A stretch of DNA of 64,000 nucleotides from Deinococcus multiflagellatus (GTDB lineage: Bacteria; Deinococcota; Deinococci; Deinococcales; Deinococcaceae). The notes beneath the pieces are model-generated. The model was not told the DNA's origin. It saw only the letters and a program-made list of their open reading frames with translations, and did no database searches. This document shows positions 12,535 to 21,197 of this stretch, one piece after another. The stretch spans positions 124,001-188,000 of the forward strand of contig NZ_JAIQXV010000004.1 in the NCBI RefSeq assembly GCF_020166415.1, read 5' to 3'. Positions within the stretch are counted from its first letter, which is position 1. The number at the start of each line of letters is the position of its first letter. Made by a program: the position numbers and the translations under genes.

Positions 12535-12873
12535 CTACTTATCGGTGCCGGAGAGCGGCGTGGCGCGCTCGGGGCCGCCGTCAATGCCGCCGCTGCGGTG
12601 GGTGCCCTCGCCGCCGGCCGCGCGGCCCTCTAAGTCGCTGTCGCCCGTGTTGTTGGGCACGCCCTGGCGGTCCTCGAAGTCACGGCCCCCCAGGCGGCCA
12701 TCGTTGAAGCCGGGCTGGTCGTTGGGGTTCACGCTCTCCCCCATCACGTCCTCGTGCAGCAGGCTCTCGGCCACCATCTTTTCCTGCAGCAGTTCGCCTG
12801 TGGTGCCGTCGTCACGAATCTCGCCCTCGGGGGCGTAACCGCCGTCTCTGTCCACTCGGTCGTCTCGGGTCAT
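12535..12873 (-). CDS. Small acidic, hydrophilic protein of unknown function
   Basis: This 112-residue protein is very rich in Asp, Glu, Gly and Arg and has no hydrophobic segment (for example MTRDDRVDRDGGYAPEGEIR). It is predicted to be largely disordered and cytoplasmic. Such hydrophilic proteins are often stress related, but nothing here proves it. Codon use is clearly coding, with G/C at third positions. The stop lies 120 bp from the convergent terminator of the HD gene, and the start diverges from greA. Confidence 0.65.
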   Translation of the reverse strand: MTRDDRVDRDGGYAPEGEIRDDGTTGELLQEKMVAESLLHEDVMGESVNPNDQPGFNDGRLGGRDFEDRQGVPNNTGDSDLEGRAAGGEGTHRSGGIDGGPERATPLSGTDK

Positions 12874-13027
12874 GGCCCCACGCTAGCCCGCGCCCGGCCC
12901 GCGCCGGGTGGGACACGGCTGAGCCTGGCCTTTAGAGAACACGGCGGGAAAGGCAGCCGCAAGCGGCCTGCGCCGCAGGGTCAACCTCCCGGGTTCATCT
13001 CACACCGCGCCGGTTGGCGCCGGGGCC

Positions 13028-13033
13028 TATACT
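13028..13033 (+). promoter_or_regulatory. -10 box TATACT upstream of greA
   Basis: TATACT ends 9 nt before the greA ATG, so the transcript has a leader of at most about 3 nt. Confidence 0.5.
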
Positions 13034-13042
13034 TGACCGTCT

Positions 13043-13513
13043 ATGACCAAAGACCGCATCACCATGACCCAGCGTGGGTATGACAAATTGCTCGAAACGC
13101 TGCACTACCTGAAAACCACCAAACGCGAGGAAATCTCCGAGAACATGGGCCGCGCCATTGAGGACGGCGACCTGCGTGAAAGTGCTGCCTACGACGAAGC
13201 CCGCATGCAGCAGAGTGAGAACGAGGCCCGCATTGCCGAACTGGAAAGCCAGCTGGAACGCGCCCTGATCATCGAAGAAGACGCCTCGGGCGGCGCGGGC
13301 CTGGGCGCCAGGGTGCGCGTGAAAGACGCCAAGGGCAAGGAGCACCATTTTGAATTGGTGGGCACCTACGAGGTGGACGTGCTGAAAGGCAAAATCAGCG
13401 ACGCCAGCCCCATCGGCAAGGCCCTGAGCGGCAAGAAGGCGGGCGAGAAGGTGACGGTGCAGCTGCCCAAGGGCACCGCCGAATTCGAGATTCTGAGCGT
13501 GGACTACGTGTAA
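13043..13513 (+). CDS. greA: Transcription elongation factor GreA
   Basis: GreA enters the RNA polymerase secondary channel and stimulates cleavage of backtracked RNA. The 156-aa length is standard. The N-terminal coiled coil (1-75) carries the acidic tip in EDGDLRESAAYDEA (about 44-57), needed for cleavage, which separates it from inhibitory Gfh factors. The C-terminal FKBP-like domain (about 80-156) includes SPIGKALSGKKAGEKV. It has its own near-leaderless promoter and ends at a strong bidirectional terminator shared with the convergent Nudix gene. Confidence 0.95.
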   Translation: MTKDRITMTQRGYDKLLETLHYLKTTKREEISENMGRAIEDGDLRESAAYDEARMQQSENEARIAELESQLERALIIEEDASGGAGLGARVRVKDAKGKEHHFELVGTYEVDVLKGKISDASPIGKALSGKKAGEKVTVQLPKGTAEFEILSVDYV

Positions 13514-13567
13514 AGAGGAGGCGGGTAGCAGGAAGCGGGGGGCGGTTCAACGGCTCCCCCTCTGCTG

Positions 13568-13610
13568 GAAAACCGGGCGTGGAGAAATCGTCTCTCCACG
13601 CCCGGTTTTC
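13568..13610. terminator. Bidirectional terminator between greA and the Nudix gene
   Basis: Perfect 18-bp arms (GAAAACCGGGCGTGGAGA and its complement) enclose a 7-nt loop, with A-rich and T-rich outer ends so it can work on both strands. It lies 54 bp after the greA stop and 23 bp after the Nudix stop. Confidence 0.85.
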
Positions 13611-13633
13611 TGGTCTTGGATCAGGCAAGGCGG

Positions 13634-14114
<481 letters not shown>

Positions 14115-14128
<14 letters not shown>

Positions 14129-15212
14129 GCTGCTCCTCCCCAGCCATCTCCAGCAGTTGGCGCTCGCGCTGCGCGCGGGCCAGCGCCGCCACGACCGGCG
14201 CCAGGGCCCCGGTCATCACCGTGTCCAGCGGGTGGTTTTTACTCTCCCCTTCCAGGCGGTGGTCGGTCACGCGGTTTTGTGGGTAGTTGTAGGTGCGGAT
14301 TTTCTCGCTACGTTCGCCCGTGCCCACCTGCGCGGCGCGGTCACTGCGCTCCTGGGCCTCGCGGGCGGCGCGTTCACGTTCAGCGAGGCGCGCGGCGAGC
14401 ACCTGCAGCGCCTTTTCACGGTTCTTGATCTGCGAGCGGCCGTCCTGGCACACCACCATGATCTCGTCGGGGGTGCCGGGGCGGTACACGGCGCGCACGG
14501 CGGAATCCGTGGTGTTCACGCCCTGTCCGCCCGCGCCCTGCGAGCGGAACACGTCAATGCGCACCTCGCTCAGGTCCAGCTGCACCTCGCCCACTTCCGC
14601 TTCGGGCAGCACGGCCACGGTGACGGTGCTGGTGTGAATGCGGCCCTGGCTTTCGGTGGCGGGCACGCGCTGCACGCGGTGCACGCCACGCTCCCACTTG
14701 AAGGCGCGGAAGGCGCCGTCGCCGGTCACCTCGGCCACCACCTTGCTGGCGCCGCCCAGGTCACTCTCGCTGGCGTCCAGCACATTCAGGCGCAGGCCCG
14801 CGCCCTCGGCGTAACGGGTGTACAAGCGCAGCAGGTCCATCACGAACAGCCCGGCCTCGGCGCCGCCGGCCCCGGCGCGCAGTTCCAGAATCACGTCCTT
14901 AGGGTCATCGGGGTCGGTGGGCAGCAGGAGCACCACCAGTTCGCCTTCCAGTTCGGCCGCCCTGGCTTCGAGCTGCTGAATTTCCTGGGCGGCGAGGTCG
15001 CGCATATCGGGGTCCGCGAGCAGTTCGCGGGCGCCGGCAAGGTCGGCGTCCACCTGCTCGCGCTCGCGCAGCACAGTCATCAGGGGCAGCAGTTCGCGGT
15101 GGCGGCGCGTTAACCGGGCGTACTCGCGGGGGTCAGCCAGGGCGGCGGGGTCGCCCAACGCACGCTCGACCATCCCGAATTCGGAGGCGAGGGCCGAGAG
15201 CCGGGCGCTCAC
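14115..15212 (-). CDS. prfA: Peptide chain release factor 1
   Basis: RF1 reads UAA and UAG and triggers peptide release. From the GTG at 15212 the protein is 365 aa, the usual length. The stop-codon recognition motif PAT is at about 184-186 ([14 protein letters not shown]) and the catalytic GGQ at about 228-230 ([13 protein letters not shown]). The upstream in-frame ATG at 15323 would add 37 residues unlike RF1 and is rejected. No Shine-Dalgarno site precedes the GTG; instead a 24-codon ORF ends with a TGA that overlaps the GTG (GTGA), suggesting coupled translation. An internal ATG at 15173 is a less likely start. Confidence 0.93.
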
Positions 15213-15283
15213 GTTCGCCAGCCGCGCCGACGCCGGGACACCCCAGGCAGACGGAAGATACAGAAGGTGGACACAGGCAACAT
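15209..15283 (-). CDS. Possible leaderless upstream ORF coupled to prfA, 24 aa
   Basis: An ATG at 15281-15283 follows TAGACT by 6 nt and opens a 24-codon frame (start [20 protein letters not shown]) whose TGA overlaps the prfA GTG. The peptide itself has no recognisable function and the product may be irrelevant; the value would be in delivering ribosomes to prfA. This is an inference from position only. Confidence 0.35.
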   Translation of the reverse strand: MLPVSTFCIFRLPGVSRRRRGWRT

Positions 15284-15289
15284 AGGCGC

Positions 15290-15295
15290 AGTCTA
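15290..15295 (-). promoter_or_regulatory. -10 box TAGACT upstream of the prfA leader ORF
   Basis: TAGACT ends 6 nt before the ATG at 15283, matching the spacing seen for other leaderless genes in the window. No clear -35 hexamer is visible. Confidence 0.4.
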
Positions 15296-15323
15296 GCGTC
15301 CAGCCATATCGCGCAGCTGACAC

Positions 15324-15767
15324 GACACCCGCGTGAATTCCTTACGTTTGGGAGGGTCGGCGGGCGTGGCGAGGCAGGCTGGGTTGGGAGGAACGACGGG
15401 GCAGACAGTTTGGAAAACCGCCGACAGGACCCTTGCAAATCCGCCGTGTGGGCCGACAGGCCCGCTGCTCCCACTGCGGCGCCGCTCTGCGAGTTTCCCA
15501 CAAGGCAGGGACAGCCACGTCTCCAATGGACCGCGCCAGCTGAAACGTGGCCTTTGCTGATCCAGCTACAGTGCGTCCCCGAAACCACTGGCAGAGAACC
15601 GGCTGTCTCTCCTCTGCAGAGCCTTCCTGTTCAATCCACGGACAGCCGTCACTGCTCCTGCTTTGCCGCTCTCCGAGGCTCCTCGGTCAAAAAAAAGTCT
15701 GCCAAGCGTCACGCCCTTTCCTCGCCATCCGTCTAACCCGGTCCCCGGCCGCTGTGCCCGGCGGCGC
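15324..15767. other. Gene-free divergent gap between prfA and hom
   Basis: No ORF with convincing coding character is seen. The segment 15475-15500 (CTGCGGCGCCGCTCTGCGAG) matches the middle of the TIR element copy B and may be a decayed relic of it. The promoters for prfA and hom lie at the two ends. Confidence 0.4.
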
Positions 15768-15773
15768 TACAGT
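15768..15773 (+). promoter_or_regulatory. -10 box TACAGT, leaderless-type promoter of hom
   Basis: TACAGT ends 7 nt before the hom ATG at 15781. The same hexamer at the same distance precedes coaE. Confidence 0.5.
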
Positions 15774-15780
15774 CGGGCGC

Positions 15781-16743
15781 ATGAGAACCGTGACTGTGGG
15801 GCTGCTGGGCTGCGGCACCGTGGGCCAGAATGTCCTGACCCTGATCGAGCGCCGCGCCGCCATCTTTGCCGACTTGGGCGTGCGGATTGAGGTGGCCGGG
15901 GTGCTGGTGCGTGACCCGGGCAAGCCCCGCGACTGCCCCCCCGGCACCCCACTGACGGCGGACCCCGCCTTCTTGCAGGAGTGCGGCGTGGTGATTGAGG
16001 CGATGGGCGGCATCGAGCGGCCCCTGGCCCTGCTGCACCCCTACCTGCGCTCCGGGCGGCCGGTGATCACCGCCAACAAGGCGCTGCTGGCCGAACGCTG
16101 GGACGACCTGCGCGAGTACGCCCTGAACGGCAAACTGTACTACGAGGCGTCGGTGATGGCCGGAACCCCGGTGATTGGCCCCATGAGCACGGTGCTGCGC
16201 GCCAGCACCTTTACCCGCCTGCAGGCGGTCCTGAACGGCACCTGCCTGTACATCCTCACCCAGATGGAGGGCGGCAAATCCTACGAGCAGGCCCTATCCG
16301 AAGCGCAGGCCCTGGGCTACGCCGAAGACCCGCCCACCCTGGACGTGGGGGGCTTTGACACCGCCCACAAGCTGACCGTGCTGGCCCGCTTCTGCGCCGA
16401 CGGCAACTTCCGCTACGAGGACGTGGAGGTGCAGGGCATTGAAGGCGTGACCCTGGACGACGTGCAGGCGGCGCGCGCCCGGGGCGAACGCATCAAGCTG
16501 GTGGCCGAACTGGCGCGCGAGGGGGATCGCTGGCGGGGCCGGGTGTCGCCCCAGTCCCTGCCCGACAGCCACGCCCTCTGCAACGGCGGCGCGGGCCGCA
16601 ACGCGATGGTGTACGAGGGCGAGGAATGCGGCACCCTGCTGTTTGCCGGCGGCGGCGCGGGCGGCATGGTCACCGCCAGCGCCATGGTCGGCGACCTGCT
16701 GGACTGGGTGATCGGCTTCCCCGGCCACGTTCCGCTGCACTGA
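15781..16743 (+). CDS. hom: Homoserine dehydrogenase
   Basis: This enzyme reduces aspartate-semialdehyde to homoserine, the branch point for threonine and methionine. The NAD(P)-binding motif [13 protein letters not shown] sits at residues 5-17. The catalytic domain shows [35 protein letters not shown], and [20 protein letters not shown], with the substrate Glu/Asp/Lys residues in place. At 320 aa it lacks the C-terminal ACT domain of many homologues, so feedback control by threonine through ACT is not expected. The ATG at 15781 is chosen over a longer frame because the Rossmann motif follows at once. Confidence 0.95.
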   Translation: MRTVTVGLLGCGTVGQNVLTLIERRAAIFADLGVRIEVAGVLVRDPGKPRDCPPGTPLTADPAFLQECGVVIEAMGGIERPLALLHPYLRSGRPVITANKALLAERWDDLREYALNGKLYYEASVMAGTPVIGPMSTVLRASTFTRLQAVLNGTCLYILTQMEGGKSYEQALSEAQALGYAEDPPTLDVGGFDTAHKLTVLARFCADGNFRYEDVEVQGIEGVTLDDVQAARARGERIKLVAELAREGDRWRGRVSPQSLPDSHALCNGGAGRNAMVYEGEECGTLLFAGGGAGGMVTASAMVGDLLDWVIGFPGHVPLH

Positions 16744-16875
16744 AAGGAGAAGTCGAAGCGCCGCAGGAGGGGGGTGCCGCGCAACAGCAACCCTCTTGCC
16801 AGCCCCGGGGCCCTGTCCCCCTCTACTTCACGCCGGGCCTCGCACCCGGAGTAGCCCGGGGCGCACGCTGGGGCC

Positions 16876-18135
16876 ATGACGCTGCCGCCTGCCCCGACCC
16901 CGGCCCCGGACCGCCTGTGGAACCGCTCGTTCGTGCTGTGGTGGGTGGGCAACGCGCAGAGTGCCCTGGGCACCGCCCTGGCCGGAATTGCCACCAGCTT
17001 TCTGGTGCTGCACCAGACCGGCAGCGCGGGCCTGATGGGGGTGAACCTCGCCCTGGCCTTGCTGCCGGGGCTGCTTGCCCCGCTGTTCGGCACGCTGGTG
17101 GACCGCCTGCCGCTGCGCCTGCCCCTGGTGCTGGGCAACGTGCTGCGCGGGCTGCTGCAAGTGGGTGTGGGCCTGCTGGCCCTGCGGGGCGAGGTGCCCC
17201 TGGGCGTCATCTACGCCGCGTCCCTGCTGACCGGGCTGATCGGTGCCTTTTACGGGCCGGCCAGCATGGGCATTACGCCCCGGCTGGTGCCGCCGGATCA
17301 GGTGCAGCGCGCCGCCGGGCTGATGCAGGGCGCCACGCAGACCATGCAACTGGTGGGCATGGTGGGCGGCGGGGTGCTGGTGGGCACCCTGGGCAGCGCG
17401 CCCGCCCTGCTGCTGGACGGCGCCTCGTTCCTGCTGTTCGCAGGGCTGCTTCTGCTGGTGCAGCTGCCCGCCCGCGCGCCCCAGGCGGCGCGGCCGCCGT
17501 TCTGGGCCGACTTCCGCGCGGGGCTGGCCTATGCCCGGCAAAGCCCGCTGATCCTGGGCTTGCCCGCGCTGGCGTTTCTGCTGAACGCCTCGTTCGCGCC
17601 GCTGGAGATGCTGCTGCCTGCCCGCATGACCGCCCTGGGGGTTGGCGCCCAGGGCTTTGGCCTGTTCTTCGGCCTGATGCTGGGGGGGCTGGCCCTGGGC
17701 AGCTTTACCCTGGCGGCGCTGGGACAGCGGCTGTCGCCCACGCGCCTGAGCGTGTGGGGCTTAGCGGGCATGGGCGCGGCGGTGCTGGCCCTGAGCCTGT
17801 CGCAGAGTGCCGGGCAGATGTACGCGCTGGCCGCCCTGCTGGGCCTGTTCAATGCCGCCACCAACGTCTCAATTGGGGTGATTTTCCAGCAGCGGGTGGA
17901 CCCGGCCTTTTACGGCCGCGTGGGCAGCCTGCTGACCATGGTGAGCATGGCCGGCATGCCCCTGGTTCTGCTGGCCCTGGCCCCGGTGGCAGACCGGGTG
18001 CCCATCGCCACCGTGTTCGCCGTGGCCGGCGCGCTGTCCCTGCTGGCGGCCCCGGTGTGGGCTGGCCTGCTGCGCCGTGACCGGCGCGCGGCGCTCCCCA
18101 GCCCCATCCCGGGCCCCCTCCCCGCCAAGCCCTGA
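16876..18135 (+). CDS. MFS transporter, probable drug/siderophore exporter (MFS_3 type)
   Basis: This 419-aa integral membrane protein has about 12 predicted helices and the major-facilitator signature loop between helices 2 and 3 (GTLVDRLPLRLPLVLGN). The order NRSFVLWWVGNAQSALGTALAGIATSFLVL near the N-terminus is typical of the EntS/MefA-like MFS_3 group, which exports small molecules. The substrate is unknown. It converges with an ArsR-type regulator 95 bp away, which may control it. A heptamer array begins 7 bp after its stop. The C-terminal 20 residues are Pro-rich and cytoplasmic. Confidence 0.9.
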   Translation: MTLPPAPTPAPDRLWNRSFVLWWVGNAQSALGTALAGIATSFLVLHQTGSAGLMGVNLALALLPGLLAPLFGTLVDRLPLRLPLVLGNVLRGLLQVGVGLLALRGEVPLGVIYAASLLTGLIGAFYGPASMGITPRLVPPDQVQRAAGLMQGATQTMQLVGMVGGGVLVGTLGSAPALLLDGASFLLFAGLLLLVQLPARAPQAARPPFWADFRAGLAYARQSPLILGLPALAFLLNASFAPLEMLLPARMTALGVGAQGFGLFFGLMLGGLALGSFTLAALGQRLSPTRLSVWGLAGMGAAVLALSLSQSAGQMYALAALLGLFNAATNVSIGVIFQQRVDPAFYGRVGSLLTMVSMAGMPLVLLALAPVADRVPIATVFAVAGALSLLAAPVWAGLLRRDRRAALPSPIPGPLPAKP

Positions 18136-18141
18136 GGGAAA

Positions 18142-18246
18142 ATGGCTCATGGCTCATGGCTCATGGCTCATGGCTCATGGCTCATGGCTCATGGCTCATG
18201 GCTCATGGCTCATGGCTCATGGCTCATGGCTCATGGCTCATGGCCC
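18142..18246 (+). repeat. Tandem heptamer array (ATGGCTC)14 plus one variant unit
   Basis: Fourteen exact copies of ATGGCTC run from 18142 to 18239, followed by one ATGGCCC unit. The array fills the gap between the convergent MFS and ArsR genes and supplies the last three codons and TGA stop of the ArsR gene. Related heptamers occur in the inverted repeat at 4871-5162. The unit length makes slippage-driven copy-number change likely, but the ArsR stop lies in the unit nearest its gene, so variation should not alter the protein. Confidence 0.95.
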
Positions 18247-18878
18247 CCCTGCACCGGCGTGAACAGCAGGCCCAGCAGGCAGGGCTGGGCCCCCGGGACC
18301 GCTTGGTCGGCGGCGGCCTGCTCGTCCACCCAGGCCAGCAGGTCGCGCAGGCGCCTTTCCAGTTCGCGCTGGCTCTGCGGGGTCAGCGTGCGGCGCCCCA
18401 TGTTGCCCACGGCGCCGTGGGGCGGCGGCGTTTTCAGGGCCTGCGGCGCCACGCTCATGCCCAGCTGACCCAGCGCGTCCGTGGCCACGAGCAGTTCGGT
18501 GCCGCTGTCCCCCGCAAACAGCCGCGCCAGTTCGTGGGTGACCTCCTGAACAAAAAGGGTGCCCACGCGGGAGAGCAGGTCTTCGACCGTGGCGTGCGGC
18601 GTGAGGGCAAAGGGCACCCGGAAGGTGCGGGCCACCGCGCGGTAGAGCTTGATGGGGCGCCCGTCCCGGGGCCGCTCGCCCGCCACCACCACCAGCCCGG
18701 CCCCCAGCAGGCGCGTGAGGTGGTGGTGCGTGGTTTTCAGCGGGCGCCCGCAGCGCCGCGCGACCTCACTGGCGCTCAGGGCTTGGGGCACAAGGGGGCC
18801 CAGGACGTTCACAGTGTCTTCGGCCAGCAGCAGCCGGGCCTGTTCTGGGGTGCGCGCGGTGAAGGCGTCGGGGAGCAC
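18231..18878 (-). CDS. ArsR-type winged-helix transcriptional regulator
   Basis: This 215-aa regulator has an N-terminal winged helix-turn-helix (about 25-80: QALSASEVARRCGRPLKTTH, then HLTRLLGAGLVVVAGER) like helix-turn-helix domain 20 (HTH_20) / ArsR-type factors. The C-terminal two thirds look like a ligand-sensing or dimerisation part and lack an obvious Cys metal site. The convergent MFS exporter is a candidate target. The last residues, His-Glu-Pro, and the stop are encoded by the first unit of the heptamer array, so the C-terminus is probably secondary. Confidence 0.82.
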   Translation of the reverse strand: MLPDAFTARTPEQARLLLAEDTVNVLGPLVPQALSASEVARRCGRPLKTTHHHLTRLLGAGLVVVAGERPRDGRPIKLYRAVARTFRVPFALTPHATVEDLLSRVGTLFVQEVTHELARLFAGDSGTELLVATDALGQLGMSVAPQALKTPPPHGAVGNMGRRTLTPQSQRELERRLRDLLAWVDEQAAADQAVPGAQPCLLGLLFTPVQGGHEP

Positions 18879-18937
18879 GTCCCCAGTGTGCCACCCTGCG
18901 TTCCATTCCGCTCACGACGAAATGGCATGGGCCACGC

Positions 18938-18943
18938 TATGCT
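18938..18943 (+). promoter_or_regulatory. -10 box TATGCT upstream of recD2
   Basis: TATGCT ends 9 nt before the ATG at 18953, which fits a leaderless or very short leader transcript. Confidence 0.45.
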
Positions 18944-18952
18944 GTGAGTCTC

Positions 18953-21088
18953 ATGTCGGCCGCCCCTCCCACCGAAGCTTTCCGCGTGTCTGGCGGCGTC
19001 AACAAGGTGCGGTTTCGCGCCGAATCCGGCTTTACGGTCATGTCGGCCCGCATTCGCAATACAGAGGGCGAGGACCCCGACGCCACCGTGATCGGCGTGA
19101 TGCCGCCCCTGGAAGCGGGCGACACCTTCAGCGCCGAGGTGCTGATGGAGGAGCACCGCGAGTACGGCTACCAGTACCGGGTGCTGAACATGGTGCTGGA
19201 AGCCCAGCCCGCCGACCTCACCGAAGCCGGGGTGGCGGCCTACCTGGAAGCGCGGGTGGGCGGCGTGGGCAAGGTGCTGGCCGGGCGCATTGCCAAGACC
19301 TTTGGGCCCGGCACCTTCGACGTGCTGGAAACTGAACCCGAGCGCCTGCTGCAGGTGCCCGGCGTGACCCAAAGCACCCTGCACAAGATGGTGCAGAGCT
19401 GGTCGCAGCAGGGCCTGGAGCGGCGCCTGCTGGCCGGCCTGCAGGGCCTGGGCCTGAGCATCTCGCAGGCGCAGCGGGCGGTCAAACACTTTGGCGAGAC
19501 CGCCCTGGAACGCCTGGAAGCCGATCTGTTCACGCTGACCGAGGTAGAAGGCATCGGCTTTGTCACCGCCGACAAGCTGTGGCAGGCCCGGGGCGGTGCC
19601 CAAGACGACCCCCGGCGCCTGACCGCCGCTGCCGTCTACGCGCTGCAGCAGGCGGCGCAGCAGGGCGGGCACTCGTACCTGCCCCGGGGCCGGGCCGAGA
19701 AGGGCGTGGCGCACTACACCCGCGTGACCCCCGCGCAGGCCCGCCTGGCGGTGGACACAGCGGTGGAACTGGGCCGCCTGACCGACGACGCCCCGCCCCT
19801 GCTGGACACCGAAGACGCCCTGCACGACCCCAGCCGCATCTACCTGCCCCCCGTGCTGCGCGCCGAGAAAAAGCTCGCCGGCCTGATCCGCACCCTGCTG
19901 GCCACCCCGCCGGCCGGGCAGGACTGGACGGTGCCCCGGGGCGCGGCCAAGGGCCTGTCCGAGGAACAGGCCAGCGTGCTGAACCTGCTGGAAGACCACC
20001 GCCTGGTGGTGCTGACGGGCGGTCCCGGCACCGGCAAAAGCACCACCACCCGCGCGGTGGCCGATCTGGCCGAGAAGCTGGGGCTGGAGGTGGGCCTGTG
20101 CGCCCCCACCGGCAAGGCCGCGCGGCGGCTGGGCGAGGTTACGGGCCGCACCGCCAGCACCATTCACCGCCTGCTGGGGTACGGCCCGGCGGGTTTCCGG
20201 CACAACCACCTGGAACCGGCGCCCTACGACCTGCTGATCGTGGACGAGGTGAGTATGTGCGGCGACGGGCTGATGCTCTCGCTGCTCTCGGCGGTGCCGC
20301 CGGGCGCGCGGGTGCTGCTGGTGGGCGACACCGACCAGCTGCCCCCGGTGGACGCGGGCCTGCCCCTGCACGCGCTGACCCAGGTGGCCCCCACCGTGCG
20401 CCTGACCCAGGTGTACCGTCAGGCGGCGCAGAACCCGATTATCCGCGCGGCCCACGGCCTGCTGGACGGGCAGCCCCCGGTGTGGGGTGACCCCCGCCTG
20501 AACCTCACGGAAACCGAGCCGGACACCGGCGCGCGGCGCGTGGCGCTGCTGGTGCGCGATCTGGGCGGGCCGGGGCAGGTGCAGGTGCTGACCCCCATGC
20601 GCAAGGGGCCGCTGGGCGTGGAGATGCTCAACCACCACCTGCAGAGCCTCTTTAACCCCGGCGAGGGCGGCGTGCGCATTGCCGACGGGCAGGCCCGCGC
20701 CGGAGACGTGGTGGTGCAGACGAAAAACGACTACACCAACGAGGTCTTTAACGGCACCGTGGGCACCGTGCTGAAAGACGGGGGCGGGCGCCTGACGGTG
20801 GACTTTGACGGCAACGTGGTGGAACTGGCGGGCGCCGAACTGTTCAACCTGCAACTGGGCTACGCCCTGACGGTGCACCGCGCCCAGGGCAGCGAATGGG
20901 GGACCGTGCTGGGCGTACTGCACGAGGTGCATATGCCCATGCTGAGCCGCAATCTGGTGTACACGGCGCTCACCCGGGCCCGCGAACGCTTTTTCGCGGT
21001 GGGCTCGGCCAGCGCCTGGGCCAAGGCCGCCGGGCGCCAGCGCGAGGAACGCTGCACCGCGCTGCTGGAACGAATTCGCGGGCGCTAG
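18953..21088 (+). CDS. recD2: RecD2-family 5'-3' DNA helicase
   Basis: This SF1B helicase (711 aa) matches the RecD2 class found in bacteria without RecBC; the Deinococcus enzyme unwinds DNA with 5' overhangs and contributes to stress tolerance. The long N-terminal domain (about 1-335) has helix-hairpin-helix-like segments (VGGVGKVLAGRIAKTFGPGT, GIGFVTADKLWQ). Walker A (LTGGPGTGKSTTTRA) is at about 354-368, then DEVSMCGD (Walker B), DTDQLPPVDAG, and late motifs with TVHRAQGSEW and YTALTRARER. The ATG at 18953 is preferred to the GTG three codons earlier because of the -10 box spacing. Confidence 0.95.
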   Translation: MSAAPPTEAFRVSGGVNKVRFRAESGFTVMSARIRNTEGEDPDATVIGVMPPLEAGDTFSAEVLMEEHREYGYQYRVLNMVLEAQPADLTEAGVAAYLEARVGGVGKVLAGRIAKTFGPGTFDVLETEPERLLQVPGVTQSTLHKMVQSWSQQGLERRLLAGLQGLGLSISQAQRAVKHFGETALERLEADLFTLTEVEGIGFVTADKLWQARGGAQDDPRRLTAAAVYALQQAAQQGGHSYLPRGRAEKGVAHYTRVTPAQARLAVDTAVELGRLTDDAPPLLDTEDALHDPSRIYLPPVLRAEKKLAGLIRTLLATPPAGQDWTVPRGAAKGLSEEQASVLNLLEDHRLVVLTGGPGTGKSTTTRAVADLAEKLGLEVGLCAPTGKAARRLGEVTGRTASTIHRLLGYGPAGFRHNHLEPAPYDLLIVDEVSMCGDGLMLSLLSAVPPGARVLLVGDTDQLPPVDAGLPLHALTQVAPTVRLTQVYRQAAQNPIIRAAHGLLDGQPPVWGDPRLNLTETEPDTGARRVALLVRDLGGPGQVQVLTPMRKGPLGVEMLNHHLQSLFNPGEGGVRIADGQARAGDVVVQTKNDYTNEVFNGTVGTVLKDGGGRLTVDFDGNVVELAGAELFNLQLGYALTVHRAQGSEWGTVLGVLHEVHMPMLSRNLVYTALTRARERFFAVGSASAWAKAAGRQREERCTALLERIRGR

Positions 21089-21095
21089 CCTTTTA

Positions 21096-21115
21096 CTGTG
21101 ACAGAACTGTCACAG
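21096..21115. promoter_or_regulatory. 20-bp palindrome CTGTGACAG-AA-CTGTCACAG, candidate operator
   Basis: Perfect 9-bp arms lie 8 bp after the recD2 stop and about 80 bp upstream of the pilin operon. The half-sites contain TGTGA/TCACA as in CRP/FNR-family sites, but the spacer is 8 rather than 6 bp. It has no T-tract, so an operator is more likely than a terminator. Confidence 0.4.
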
Positions 21116-21197
21116 GCCGCCTAGCGAATCTGGGATTTTCCACACTCCCCGAACAGGGGGGTGAGATTTTTCGCATCTGGCTTTCATACTGGGCGTC

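Noticed and set aside
18142..18246. CRISPR-like repeats
   Set aside because: The units are contiguous 7-mers without spacers, and no cas genes are present. No CRISPR array is seen anywhere in the window.
21097..21114. Canonical CRP site
   Set aside because: The TGTGA and TCACA halves are separated by 8 bp instead of 6, so a normal CRP operator cannot be claimed; it is reported only as a palindrome.
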